This document shows, piece by piece, positions 1 through 12,500 of a DNA stretch of 64,000 nt. The position numbers and the translations under genes are program-made. The stretch is from Lagopus muta. Lineage: Eukaryota > Chordata > Aves > Galliformes > Phasianidae. The notes under the pieces are model-generated. The model did not search any database, had not been told where the DNA came from, and saw nothing but the letters and a program-made list of their open reading frames with translations. The stretch's first letter is position 1. The number at the start of each line of letters is the position of its first letter. Location: NCBI RefSeq assembly GCF_023343835.1, contig NC_064439.1, positions 40,107,508 through 40,171,507 on the forward strand. Reading direction: 5' to 3'.

Positions 1-2097
1 CAGTGGGGACCTGGGGCTGGTGGCCTGCAGAACGCTGGGGAAAAAGGGCTGCAACCCCGCCAGTGCTGATCTGGAGGATTCTTATAAGAGGAAGGACAGG
101 ATTTTTGGTAATTGCGGGAAAATGAGAACAAACCTGTGATACAGGGCAGAGATTTGTGTGCAGGCAATAGAGGGCATGCACAAGGATGAGGCAGAGGAAG
201 GTTTGTCACCTTGTTTACGTAAATCTCCAGGATTTCTGTAGTCATGCAATCATCCCATTATACTCACGGCATAAGAATACTTGCAGTTATTTTTGAACAA
301 AAGCTTCCAAGCGGTTAAATGACATAAAACACAAAATTGAGTCTTTAAACAGTGCTAGAAAGTGTTTCCAAAGAATCTGACTCTAATCCCAATAAATACC
401 AAAGCTGTGAAAAACATAAGGAGTTGATTACTTTTGAGTCTTGTAACTTATGGTATGTAAAGAAGTACTCATTTTCTGACAGAGCTCATTTTTAGGAGTT
501 TAGTTGTTGACTTCAGTGGGAAAGGGTCTGGGCCACAACTGCCTTAGTCCTGTAGGAGATGGTGAAGTCCTTCCCATTGCCTCTGCCCTAAAAGCCTCCT
601 TCCAAGGCATAAGAAGAGTTACGGGTACTTTAATAAGTAATAGTCACACAGCACCAACCTTTTCAGCCCCTCACCAGAGAACATCTCTATCATAACAAAA
701 TTAACTCAACTTGAATCCATGAACTTTTTTTTTTCCCCAGGGAAGTGTGAGCACAGTATTTCCTCACATGCACAAACAAATTTTGACGTAAAGGAAGCTG
801 AAACAACACATCACTCAGAGAAAATCTAAGGCGCTTAGCCTTTAATCTGTTTAACATAAATAGCTGCCATAACTGCTGTGAATGGGGCAGTTCATCAGCA
901 GCCCCTGGATGGAGGCTTGGAAGTCATGGTATGAAATCTATTCATCTTGCATCCCACATCCTGAAAAATGGCAATATACGTGTCTGGTGCTCTGAGATGC
1001 GCCAATAAAGCATGGCTCTGTTAGTGCCATTTATGTGGGGAGCAGCTCGCTGATCAAGTGTCAAATATGGTTTAGGGGTATTTGGAGGGCACAGAACAAG
1101 TCACATAGTGCTGGGTCTGTACACTGGTGTCCAACATCTCCCGAGGGTCAGGAGAAAAGGACCGAGAGGACCGTGACTTCCTCCACCTGCCTTTCAACTT
1201 TTGGTCTAAGTTTGGTCTAAGACCTTTCAACTTCAGGTCTAAGACACAGAGTGCTCCTCCAGCTTCCCATGATGTACAGTGTTCACTATACGAAAGGGCC
1301 TTTGTAAGCTCCACAAAGCAAATGCCTCACTTACACTAGAGCAGCGGGCAGCCTGCATGACACACAGCGGGCTTGAGAGCTCCCAGTATCATAAAATGCA
1401 ATGCAAGCTGGCAATGTTTGCATCTAAATTGAGTGCTCTGAACAAACATTTTGGAATTGCTCATAAACAACAGGTTCCAGTAAAGATGTGAGTAATGCCA
1501 TTAGTCATTGCAATTGGACCTTTCGCATTACCATGGACATTGGAGGCAAAGTTCCCATTGACTTCAGCAGGAATAGGTTGGTTTTCTGATAGATTTACTG
1601 CCCTTACCTAACATGTTGAAAACTGCAGGGTCCGTCAGAAGACTGTGTTGTGTGAATTGTTCTCATTAATAGCAGAAGAGAAAACCGTCTTGCAACTAAG
1701 AAGCTGATGCGATAGCGTTAATAAAAGAGCGCATTAAATGATGGTGCCTCTTTTGAAAGGAAATTCACAGGCATCTGGGGCCATTACCTTTCATATCCTT
1801 GCAATTGGGAAATTAACCTTTAGCCCTTCTCCGTTGACCTTCTCTCTTTTCTCTGTTTCTGTAATTCATTCTCGTTTCCTAATGACTGGAAAAGATAGAT
1901 ACGTTTTGTGATTTATGCTTCCTAAGCTGCACTCTGCCTCCTCCCATACCTTCCCAAGTGCTGCAATGCTTGCGTTTGCTCAGCTATTGGTACAGTCGCA
2001 ACATCACCCAGATTTACTTCCACCTCATCCTTTTCAGTGCCCCAAGTGAACTGTTTACACTTCATTTATTCCAAATCCCATGCTGTTTGAGTGGGCA
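1..2097. other. non-coding, no gene recognised
   Basis: Short frames occur on both strands but none resembles a known protein or shows exon-like borders. Apart from the small array at 1190-1243 I see nothing in it. Confidence 0.7.
1190..1243 (+). repeat. local duplication, three GGTCTAAG units
   Basis: CCTTTCAACTT occurs at 1190-1200 and 1223-1233, and GGTCTAAG occurs at 1203-1210, 1214-1221 and 1236-1243. It is a small imperfect tandem array. Confidence 0.9.
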
Positions 2098-2176
2098 TGA
2101 TGCCTATGGTTGACAGTTGGACTAGGTGATCTCGGAGGTCTCTTCCAACCTTGATGGTTTTATGATTCAATGATTT
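2098..2176 (+). mobile_element. CR1 LINE 3'-end fragment
   Basis: Contains GTTGACAGTTGGACTAGGTG, ATCTCGGAGGTCTCTTCCAA and CCTTGATGGTTTTATGATTC, the standard CR1 3' end in plus orientation with diverged octamers. Only about 80 bp is recognisable. Confidence 0.88.
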
Positions 2177-2951
2177 CATTGGGCCTGACCGAGGTATAAA
2201 TCTGACACCCATCTTCCGCTGTCACCTGGAGGAAGGCAAAGCTCTTGAGATGCTGGAGGCAGTAGATGGTCACTGCTTTCAGGAGAGGTTGGACCCTTTG
2301 GATTTGCATGAGGTGATAGTACACAGGTAGGACACAGAGATACAAAACAAAACACCAGGAGAAAGGCACCTGTAACAGCTGTACCAATGGAGGGGGATGT
2401 TGTTCCCCTGCTGATCTCAAGATCATCAGATCAGTGAGTTTCAAAGGGTGTGAAAACACTACTGCTAAGGACAGAAAAGGTGGCTATAAAGCCAGCAGAC
2501 ACTGAACACAGCTCTTTTCAGGGCAGAGACAATTGTTCACAAAATTCCTGACGTGCAACGAATAGGCAATATTGGCTTTGTCAGGACAAGAAGAGCAAGA
2601 AGTGGTCTTTTATCCCCAAAAACGGAAACTCTGCCTGTGTGAGGTCTGACTGCCTTTGCCTGCAGAGAAAGCGAAAGCCCTGAGTCATCACGCTGACTCG
2701 CAGGCTGCCGGCTGCAAACCAGGCACTGAACTCCCACCTATGTTCGCTGCACATATTGCAGATGAAATGCTGCTGACACAGCTGTTTCACCACGTGCCAA
2801 AATTCTCCTACGGTTTTCCTTTCCGTGGGGCTTCCCCTTCTCTGCCTTGGGTTGTGTCTATGTTGTACACCGAGAGCAAAGTCTGGCATCTCTTGTCCTC
2901 TGGCTGTTGTGTTCAGGGGGCACTTGGTGACTTGTCTTTAGCCAAAATGCC

Positions 2952-2977
2952 TTTTTTTTTTCTTTTTTTTTTTTTTT
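2952..2977 (+). repeat. poly-T tract
   Basis: Twenty-six bases, all T except one C at 2962. Could be the tail of a minus-strand retro-insertion, but no recognisable element adjoins it. Confidence 0.95.
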
Positions 2978-3756
2978 CTTGTTAAGATATTTTCCCTGCA
3001 GAAGCTGAAGGTGGGTTGAGTTCCAGGTCTCATTCTCTCATGAGGTGTGGCTGGGCCACTCCAAAGCACTGCCGGGTGCTCCCAGAGCCCTTGTTCCAGT
3101 CACACCAAGCATCTCTGCAGCCACCCACACAGCTTTGCTCCGCTCTGGTCTTTGCTTTGCTTCTTGGGCCATCCTTCCTCAGGTCACAGCCACACATGTG
3201 CAGAGCAATGCTTGCCCCATCGCTGGGCTGCTGCTGCCTGTGAGCAAGAGCGCTCAAGGGACAGCATGTCACTGAGTTGTAATAGAAATAAATGCAGGCA
3301 GAGCCCCCTCCTGTTACCCACAGAGGCTATTTTTGGAGGAACTATTTTAAGGGTTGTTCCGGCGTTCCACATCCTGACATTTCAGCACTTTTACCTCACC
3401 TACCGTCTGCACTAATGGGTTTTCAACGACAGATCATCCCTATCAACCCACTGCAGTGATCCTTTATGCCCTATCTGTGCTATACACACCGTCTCAGCAG
3501 CACCTTTTATTTATAAAACAATAACTCCAGGAATAAAGGGACGTTCCTGCCCTCCCCCTGCCCCCAGCGCCTCAGAACTCAGGCATCCTTTTAGTATTCA
3601 CTGCATGACGTCTGCATCAAGCAAAACACACTTTGTGCAGAAACTGTTTAATAAATAAAATTGAAAGGTGCTCCAAAGTGACCCACAAGGCAGGGGTAAT
3701 TTTGTATGCTGCTCTTCATGCTTCCTCACTTACTTCTGCTGTTTACAGATTTTTTT

Positions 3757-3778
3757 CTTCATCTGTTCGCAGATGAAG
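3757..3778. repeat. perfect 9-bp inverted repeat with TTCG loop
   Basis: CTTCATCTG (3757-3765), loop TTCG, then CAGATGAAG (3770-3778). The stem extends by one T-A pair. The loop is closed by G-C, not C-G, so it is not the extra-stable UUCG form. Confidence 0.9.
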
Positions 3779-6102
3779 ATGTTTGAAGAGATGCTGATGT
3801 TGCCCTCTTCATGAATAAATCTCTTTTAAGCATGTCGGCCAGCACAATAAAAAATTATCAAACAAATCAGAGCCTGAACCTTCAACCTTTTCTCATGAAA
3901 GCAAGCCTGTCCCTGGGCCAGCTCCCAGCCTGCAAAATGCTTTCTCCATAGCAAGGGCCACTCACGTGTGCTGCACGTACAAGGGCTGGGGATTTTGTGC
4001 TGCAGAACTTGACTACCAGCCAAGGCTGGATGCAGCTCAGCAAAGGGAATCAAGGTGGATGTCAGGGACCAGTTTCAATTTCCTTTTCTTCTGCCACTTG
4101 GCGCAGGCATTTGTTGGAGGGGCCAGAGATTGCTGTAACATGTACTGCGGCTTAAGGTCCTTGTGGTAAGATGTGCTTCCAAATTCTGTGTGTGCAAGAT
4201 GCCTCGCCTGCAACACACAGTTGCTCTGGGGCACTTATTCAGGTATGGCCCATATTGCCATGTCTACCATCTGCTAAGTTTCCCTTTTCCCTCTTGCCTC
4301 CAGTGGTGAAGCGGTCAGGTGTTGGGGGACTTGAACAGTACAGATTGGTTATGACCTATGTCCTCACCAGCTCAGCTGAACATGGGTGGGCTGAGCCCTT
4401 CCCCATACAGGAGAATTGCCTTCCCCAGAGTTTCAGCCTGAAGGACAAAGGATGGCTTCAGCTTCCTAAGCCTTTCGGAAGCAGAAAATTCTGCTCCCAA
4501 AGATGGTTCTCAGGATTGTAGACCTATTTGGGCATGCTTGCCCCACTGGAGCAGGAACCAAACTTGTGGATTTTGGTGCCCAAAATTAGAAGTGAAAGGA
4601 TGGAAAATATGTGTACTAGGAACTGTTTTTGTAAACGGCTGAAGTGTATTAGGTTCAATAATAAAGAATTAAAAAGTAATAACACTAACTCATGGTCTTG
4701 GCAGTCCTGATTCCCGCTGTGCTGAAAATGGTTTCAATGTAAGTCTTTCATGTGCTGGAGCCAACCAGATAAGCAAAACTCTTCTTGGTATCTTCCTTTA
4801 CTCAAGCTAGAATAGTCAATAAAGCCTTTGTGTTGTGCCTGGTGAGGACATGACAAAAACAACTGTGTCTTGAGCTGAGAAAAACCTTGCAAGGGTAAAG
4901 ATGATAGGATTTCAACTAAACAGCAGAAGTGCGTTTCGGTATGAATAACTTCATAGGCTCATGCAAGCAGCAAACATGATGCTGCCAGCTAGTGTCTGTT
5001 GAGCGCACCCAGCAGCAGTGAGCAGTGTGCAGACACCCACTTTGACATGGTTTCTTGGTTAGTAGGATTTGAAGGGTAACCACATAAACACCAGTAACAG
5101 TCCCATAACCATAAAATGTTACTAGTTTTACAGAGCCTGGGATGTAAGGCAGAACATACAGAAGAAAAAAGGAAACAAAACCCACCAAGCGATAATTTGA
5201 ACAGTTGTGGCTGATGGACACATGTTGGAAGGGAGGCTAATTGAAGAACTATTTGTGCAAATATCTAAAATGTAAACAAGGAGAAGTCCCCTCTGTGATG
5301 GACAAACCAAATGCTTTTCACTGCTTCCTCTTCCCAAGTACGGAAAGGCCAAAATCTCGTGGCCGTCTTTTTGCATTGCTGCCAAAGATCTTGGAACACA
5401 GAAGTCAGTCCGGGAGCAGAGACATTAGAGCCCCTGTATAGGAGAGAAAAAGGCCCTCGGTTCTGGCTTTCTGACTGAAAATAGCTGTCTCCTTCCTGCG
5501 AGGGACAACGGGGATGAGGGCTTGAAAGACGTTTGCCTTGTGGCGATGGCTAAGGGCAGAAACTGCTCTCATCTCCCCTTGCTTCCTCTGCCCCTCAGCA
5601 TAACACACGTATCTCAGTGCGAAGCACAGGATGTTCATGTTAGCCTGCAGCATACTGTTCAGAAATGCTTTAATAATTCATTGGAATAATTAAAGAGGAG
5701 GAAATCCATAACTTTCTGTGGCTGTTTGCTCCCAGTGCTAAAAATGTACACCACTTTTGCCATTTGAGTGGGCCTGAACTCACCATCCAGTCTTTGATGC
5801 TTGCTGTCCCTTTCTTCCAAGAGATTAAAAGAGCTCTTTACTACCCAGCATTTTCACTCCCTTAAAGTGCTTATCTGCTCTCTGCCTCATCACCCCTCAG
5901 TCCTCTTTTGATGACCTAAACAGATTGAACTCCCAGCCTCTGTCAGGGAGCAGCTCTCTGGTTGTCCGGTCATTTTGCAGCTCCTTTCTTTATGTGCTTG
6001 CTGATTTTTCAAAATACTTCCTGGAAAATGGATGTCGGAACTACACTGTGTATTCCCCTTTTGGTTTCATCAGTGCTGCATGTGGATGTACTTTTAACAG
6101 GA

Positions 6103-6115
6103 TTTTTTTTTTTTT
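6103..6115 (+). repeat. poly-T tract
   Basis: Thirteen T, followed by AAAATAAA. Simple repeat. Confidence 0.95.
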
Positions 6116-6498
6116 AAAATAAACAGTCCTTTCTTAACTATTGGAATCCATGGATTTCTCTTAAGGACTTTTTCCAGGCTGCAGACTTCTACTTTCTAGG
6201 TGTGATCAGTATCTGGTTCCTCCAGATGTGTGGCATTTTAGCTAAAGAGACTCTCTGTAAACTGTTCCACTGGAATTTACATCACTCTGCTTGTTCCTGT
6301 GGTCACCTCATCTTTCTTGTGCAGATTTCTTCTCCTCAGCTCTTGAGGCTGGTTCATCCAGGCCAGTTGCACTGGTACTTATTTAATCTTACTGCTTTAG
6401 TGTCTGCTATATTGTGAAAGACAGGGATTGTTTGAAGGAACATAGGTAGAAATTCATTTTTTCTTTATTCCTTTTCTCCTATATATGAGAACAGCTAG

Positions 6499-7150
6499 CA
6501 TAGAATCATTAAACTATAGAATTGCAGAATGGTTTGAGTTGGAAAGGACATTAAAGCCCATCCAGCCCCAACCCCCTGCCGTGGGCAGGGCTGCCACCCA
6601 CCAGATCAGGCTGCCCAGGGCCCCATCCAACATGGACTTGAATGCTACAAGGATAGGACATCACAGCTTCTCTGGGCAGCTGTGCCAGGGCCTCACTGCC
6701 CTCTGAGTAAAGAATCTTCCCCTAACACCTAACCTTATTTTCCCTTCTTTTATTTTAAAGCCATTTTCCCCTTGTTCTATCACTATGAGTACAAAGTCAG
6801 TCCCCATCCTGTTTATAAGCTCCCTTCAAGTACTGGGAGGCTGCAGTTGAGGGCTCCTCCAGATCTTCTTTTCTCTAAGCTAAACAAGCCCAACTCCTTC
6901 AACCTTATTCATAGGAGAGGTGCTCCCACCCTCTGATAATCTTCATTGCCCTCCTCTGGACCCAATCCAATAGCTCTACACCTCACCTTTACTGGGACCC
7001 CAGGTCTGGGTGCAATACTCCAGACAGGGCCTCTGAGGGCAGAACAGAGGGGGACAATCCCCACTGCCTCCCTGCTGGCCACCCCTCTGTTGATGCAGTC
7101 CAGGATGCTGTTGCTTTCCAGGTTGCGATTGCACACTGCTGGCTCACGTG
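6499..7150 (-). mobile_element. CR1 LINE, 5'-truncated, about 650 bp
   Basis: The longest uninterrupted CR1 here. Plus-strand view begins with diverged octamers (CATAGAATCATTAAACTATAG), then GAGTTGGAAAGGACATTAAA, CCATCCAGCCCCAACCCCC, GGCTGCCCAGGGCCCCATCC, TTTCCCCTTGTTCTATCAC, CTCCTCTGGACCCAATCCAA and a GCAATACTCCAGACAGGGCC region. It ends near the GCACACTGCTGGCTCACG block. The minus-strand reverse-transcriptase frame is broken. Confidence 0.95.
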
Positions 7151-8454
7151 GTTTGAGATCACAGCAGTTCTCTTCAGGAAAAGAGGAATATTTTATTTTG
7201 TGGAAAAACATGAGAGATAAGGAGGAACAAATTTTGAAAATTTCTGTTCTGAAAGCTTTTCAGATTTCACTAATTTAACCCAAGACATCTCTTCCAACAC
7301 AGAGGAGATTATTTGAGCATACATGTTGGTGATTACACAGTCAGTGAAATCCACACTTGAAGCAAAATCTTTGCTAGTGCCATTAGAGGTAATGGCATTA
7401 GGAAGAAATCCCAAGCAGGGATAATTACTCAGAGTTCATCAGGCCTGGTTATGCAAGCTGAAGCAAAAAGTAGTGAGAGGGAGTACCTTGAAGGAAGGAC
7501 GTTTCTTAATGATAGTTTTGTTATTCTATCGCCATCATACTTTTATTGGTTGTAAAAGAGATCTGTGCACTGTTTATTTCCCTGAACTCTGTACAAAAGG
7601 AATAAATAAAGCTCATGGAGCTGAAGTCAGGAAAGACAGACAGGTCAATAAATCAGAAAGTCATTAAGAGTAGGGAGAGATTTTGTGCTGGATTGTGAAA
7701 TGTACAGGAAGCTGTTGAAGATTCTGCATACGGGGATGAGTCCAGTCAAATGCATTTTAAAAGATGAGCCACTGCACTTTAAAGATTGATATTTAGTGAG
7801 GGGACATCATAAAAGAAGGCTTTACAGGAGTCATATTAAAGGCAGAAGAAGTAGTTGCTTGGCCTGACTGCTTGCTTGGTGATGGTGTGGGCTGGTTTCC
7901 AGAAGCAGTGGGGTTCTCCCAACATTCTCTATGTTGGGGTGCCTCAGTTGCACGTCCTGCTGCAGCTGAGGTGATAGCGAAGGAGGTGAGAGGGCCCCCT
8001 GTCCCGAGCTCTGGAAAAGGAGAAGGCTCCTTATGCTCCAAAGTTCCTGCCAAATGGCTCAAGAAGTGTAAGCAGAGTGGATGGAGTCAGTGCTCAGGTT
8101 GTTTAGAAGATAGATAGGTTGGTTGTCAGCCCTACTGGAGGTGTCTCCCAGTGCCTGTACCACAGCTGGATGCTGAGGGAAGGCGGTGTTTGCAGCTTGC
8201 ATGGAAACGTGTGGATGTGCTGCTTGTTAAAAGGAAATTGAAAGTGAAAGCCAATAGTAAAATGGTTGTGTTATGGGGGTTGTCTATAGACAACCTAAAA
8301 ACAAACCATGGGGTCTCAGTAAAGATATTACCAGATATCAGGAAATATGTAATAAAGGATGTATAGCAGACTCATGCTAAACAGCTGGTGGAAGAGCAGT
8401 CAATGAAGTGCAGGTTGTATCCAAGCTAGTGAGATCAGGAAGAGCACGAGCTCT
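7151..8454. other. non-coding, no gene recognised
   Basis: Unique sequence between two LINE copies. The part after about 8190 may be a further, unrecognisable portion of the old LINE to its right. Confidence 0.65.
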
Positions 8455-9150
8455 GCAATCAGATGCAAAACTGTAGTAGAATAGGCCAAAACAGATTTTG
8501 AGGAATAATTTACTGAAAGGCATAAAAACCAATAATAAGACCTTTTTAAACTACATCAGGCAGAGGCTGCTTGCCAGCGAACACATAGGCCAAGAGATGG
8601 CCATGATCTAATGGAAGCACTTAGAGAAAAAAGGGTCATATCAATGGAAGCAAATGAGACCTTTGTGCAGAGGAGATTTGGGAAGTTTCCCATGCAGAGC
8701 ATTTTGTTACTGGGGGCTGAGCAAGAAACCACCTCAGACTGAACTGTCAGTAGAGGACATTTTAGAGCAAACTGATGGAATGAACAGCAACAGATCACCA
8801 AGGCCAGCTGGGGTTCACCCTGGACTCCCTAGGAGGCTCAATTTCAAGACTGCTGAATGACCAAGTGGGATGTGCAACCCATGCCTTCCATCAGTCATAT
8901 AACAGGAAATGGATCAGTAAATAGGCACAGATTTTTTTAAAAAGCGAATTCCGGGAAACCACTGTTTAGTATGGCTGCCTTCCATACCAAGCAAACTGCT
9001 GGATGGTGTAACGAAGCAAAGTCCAGGCATATTGGTTGGATTGATGCAGGAGAGATGTGCTGCTCTGCAGATTTGTTAGAGACCCTCAGAAGGTTCTGTA
9101 AGACTACAGATGAACATGACCATCTCAACACGGTGCGTTTGGCACCCCCA
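8455..9150 (+). mobile_element. old CR1-type LINE reverse-transcriptase fragment
   Basis: Unlike the other copies, this one is on the plus strand and very decayed. Frames with stops still show ELSVEDILEQTDGMNSNRSP followed by RPAGVHP. This lines up with the conserved CR1 reverse-transcriptase block NKSPGPDGIHPRVL. Further left, GGCATAAAAACCAATAATAA and CTTTTTAAACTACATCAGGC fit the CR1 stretch before that block. Further right, a TTTTTAAAAAG site and ACCAAGCAAACTGCTGG fit what follows. It is an internal piece with neither end, probably an ancient subfamily. Borders are approximate. Confidence 0.75.
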
Positions 9151-9358
9151 AAAGCTGATGACAGGTCTTTCATCACAGTGCTTAGTAAAGAACCATAGGT
9201 ACTAGTTCTACTCTCACCCTTGTGTATTGGCCTAGCTAAGCTCTGCAGGGGCTGTGGAGGAGGTGCATCCAATTTCCCTATAGTGCATTATTTGTAGGTC
9301 GAGCCTCACCTTCAGACTTCTGCTGGGGCAGATAGGACAACAGGGTCAGTAAACTTTA

Positions 9359-9550
9359 CAGAATCACAGGATTGTAGGGGTTGGAAGAGACTTCCAGAGA
9401 TCAAGTCCAACCCCCCTGCCAAAGCAGGCTCCCTACAGCAGGTTTCACAGGTAGGAGTCCAGATGGGTCTTGGATATCACCGGAGAAGGAGACCCTGCAA
9501 CCTCCCTGGGTGACCTGTTCCAGTGCTCCGTCACCCTCACTGTGAACTTC
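9359..9550 (-). mobile_element. CR1 LINE 3'-end fragment, about 190 bp
   Basis: Plus-strand view starts CAGAATCACAGGATTG, then GGGTTGGAAGAGACTTCCAG, CCCCCTGCCAAAGCAGGCT, TGCAACCTCCCTGGGTGACC and TTCCAGTGCTCCGTCACCCT. On the minus strand a decayed frame reads EHWNRSPREVAG, the normal CR1 ORF2 C-terminal region. Similarity ends near 9550. Confidence 0.9.
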
Positions 9551-12500
9551 ATCATCATGAAAACATGAAAAGTAACAATCTGGGACAGACTTAAACAGCA
9601 CCACAAATCTGAACAGCCTTCCACCTGGTAGAGTTTTCTACAGCTGCTGTTTGTACACAACTTTCTAAACCACCTTTGTCCTCACCATGCAGAAACCTCC
9701 TCATGTTGCTGATGATCCTCAGTCATCTCTGACAATGTAAGGCTTCTCTGCCTTACTGTATACTGCCATATACAAAATTATCATTTTTGTACTGACAGCC
9801 TGGGCTGCTGTGCCCCAAATGGACTGTACTGGCAGATAAAAATTGGAATTGTTCTTCTATTTGGGGATTTGTTTGCTCCTGCTTGGTAATGAGGGTAAAA
9901 GCCCATTGTTCAAGGTTATAAAATCAGCTGATAACTCATTTGCAGGGTTTAAAGAAATGAAATCATATGAAGAACCTGGGTGTGCATTTAAAACTAAAGT
10001 TCTGTTTTTGCATTCAAATGGTAGTGATATATAATGTGATGATTAAAATGGAAGATGAGAAAATACGTTGCTTTGAAAGTTTTAATCTGTTATTTCCATA
10101 GGAACATGTCAGGGAATCAAGGATACTTGATTTTCCTTTGTTGTTCTGCATAACTGAATATACTTGGGTCATTATATCTGAGTAATCATAATGACATTCT
10201 TAAAAACAAAAAAAGAGAGTGATAGCAGCATATGATTAAGTGCGGCTTGTTTCTAATCTTCTAAAAAATCAGATTTAACAATTTTTGGAGTCTTTTTTTC
10301 CCATTGATGAACTGCAGATTTACATGACTAATGTCTATTAACACATGTAAATACTCCTTGCCTCAGTGGGAAGCGACAGTGAGAAAATAAATCCTGCCCA
10401 CAACCCATTCTGTCAGATGAATCAAGTCTATGAATGGTGTTTTTTCCTAGTGGGGTATTGGCTGGGTTGGGAAACACAGCAAACGTTTAATCTAATAGGT
10501 TTTCATCTCCAAAGGCAAATGTCAGCATCAATTTACCTTGGGGCTAAGTGAGACCTCTGGAGGGATCTTGGCTCTGTGCACGGGGTCCAGGCATGAAGCC
10601 TCTGTAATGAGGGTGAGAATGGGCTAGCAAACATGAGGCAAATGGCCAAGGGGTGTGAGAATAGGACCTGCACCAAAGTGGGACATTTCCTGCATGTGGA
10701 AGAGAAGCTGAGCACCTGGAACTGAAGTGTGCTCACCTGGCTACATGGAGATGCTTGCAAATAAGTTCCAGTAGCTGTTCTCTCTGTTAATAAAGCCAAA
10801 CAAGTACACACATCCTCAGCAGCAATCCATCAGACATGTTACTTCACATACATTTTAGGAGTATTAGATAATGGAGGAATGTAACAAATAGTCATTTTTG
10901 TCTTTCTCTTGAATACCAAATAATGATTATCAGTATCTGTCAAAAAAATAATGTGAATAATTTAACAAGACATTGTTACTTTGCAAGAAATTATATCCTG
11001 TTCCGTTAAGCTTTGGAGTCAGCTATTGTGCAAAGATAATAAATACATGGAGTAGTTACAGCAGTTATGTCCTAGAAATCTACTTCAAGTGGCACGCTGC
11101 ATTAAGAAAAGCAGACCGTTTGGATTCTCAATGCACCGTGCAGATGAATAGCTAGAATGCATGTTATGGGCACAGTCTTCAGCTCTTGTCAGCTGGCAGA
11201 GCTCCAGCTGGTTCAGCTGTGCTCTCACGCACATTCACTGCTCATGCACTCTCCTCAGGGACCAGCCTTCTCACCTCCATTTCCTTAACAAAAACCTCTA
11301 TGACCATATTGTGTCAATGTGCCTGCGCTGCTATACTTTGAACTTCTTCCAGAAAAATCTGCAGATTCTCATGAAAACAGGTGAATAAGAAGGGAAGGGG
11401 AATCCTGATGATGAAGCCAGCGTCTGTCAGTGCTTGGTGTCACATCAGCTAGACACAGCTAGGAAATCCAACTTAACACTGTTGGTCAGCGAGCCACTTG
11501 TGAAAACAAAAGCAAAAGCTGCAATGCTGGATCAAAAGGATGCCAGTTATCAGCTTCAGGTGGTGCTGAGGGAAGGTGTTGGCCTCCTCGCAGAACCGGG
11601 CACATTCACCTGTAGGCAGGGTTGGTTTGCGCATCAAGTCATTAGCAGCTGTTTGATTGATCTTTGTGGATTCCTGCATGCTCGTTATTTAATCAATTCA
11701 AATGTCTTGGAAAATGTTATTCTTTAAAATGGCTGTTTAGGATTACAGAAATAATTCTGATTACAGATAACAGTAGGGGTGTTGTATTTTGCCAAAAATT
11801 TCTGTAGTAAAATTCTCTTTTCTGATTGTGAGAAGTTAGGAAAGCGTTAACTATTTGCATTAAAGTTTTCCATGCTGGCTGTTTACTGCTCACAGATCTT
11901 TTTCTCAGAATGAAGCTAGGGAAAGACATACATCTCACAGCTGAGGCTTGAAAGCTGTGCACTACCCACGCATTGAGGCAGGGGCTGGGAATTCCTTTGC
12001 AGCCAAGACCTTGCATCAAGGACGTGATTTTAACCATCCCTATCCCAGACTTCTCTAAAGTACAGGAAAAAAACAACAAAAGAACAACAACAACAAAAAA
12101 AACAAAAACAAAATAAATGTGTTCTTATTGATGACTTGTCCAGCTGAAAATCTCCCAGGGGACAAGAATCACCTGCTTCAATGCCTTTTTCCATCTCCAG
12201 GACATGCAGGACACACGCTAGGAACATCCAAGCCCCAGGGCACCTACGGCAGCACATTTCACATGATACCTCCTAATAATGATTGCATAAATGGGGTAAC
12301 AGGCAGCATCTCTCTCCAGTGCTTTCAGAAGCTTTCATCCCTTTGCTGGCACCAAGATGGATAAGGCAGACAGGACTTGCAGCAGACACCCAAACCCATG
12401 GCTTCTTTTATTCCACACCAGTCCTTCCCTGCTCATGAACTGCAGGCCTAACAAGGAACCTCCCCCACCCACAGCAATTTCCTTCTTGGCAGAGACAGTC

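Larger units (their letters stand above)
2177..6498. other. non-coding, no gene recognised
   Basis: Overlapping frames of up to about 120 codons on both strands, with no family signature. Contains the poly-T tract at 2952 and the hairpin at 3757. Confidence 0.7.

Noticed and set aside
2952-2977. Poly-T as the tail of a processed pseudogene
   Set aside because: No gene-like sequence or target-site duplication is visible beside it.
3757-3778. Hairpin as a bacterial-type terminator
   Set aside because: The window is vertebrate DNA, and the poly-T lies on the left of the stem, not after it on the plus strand.
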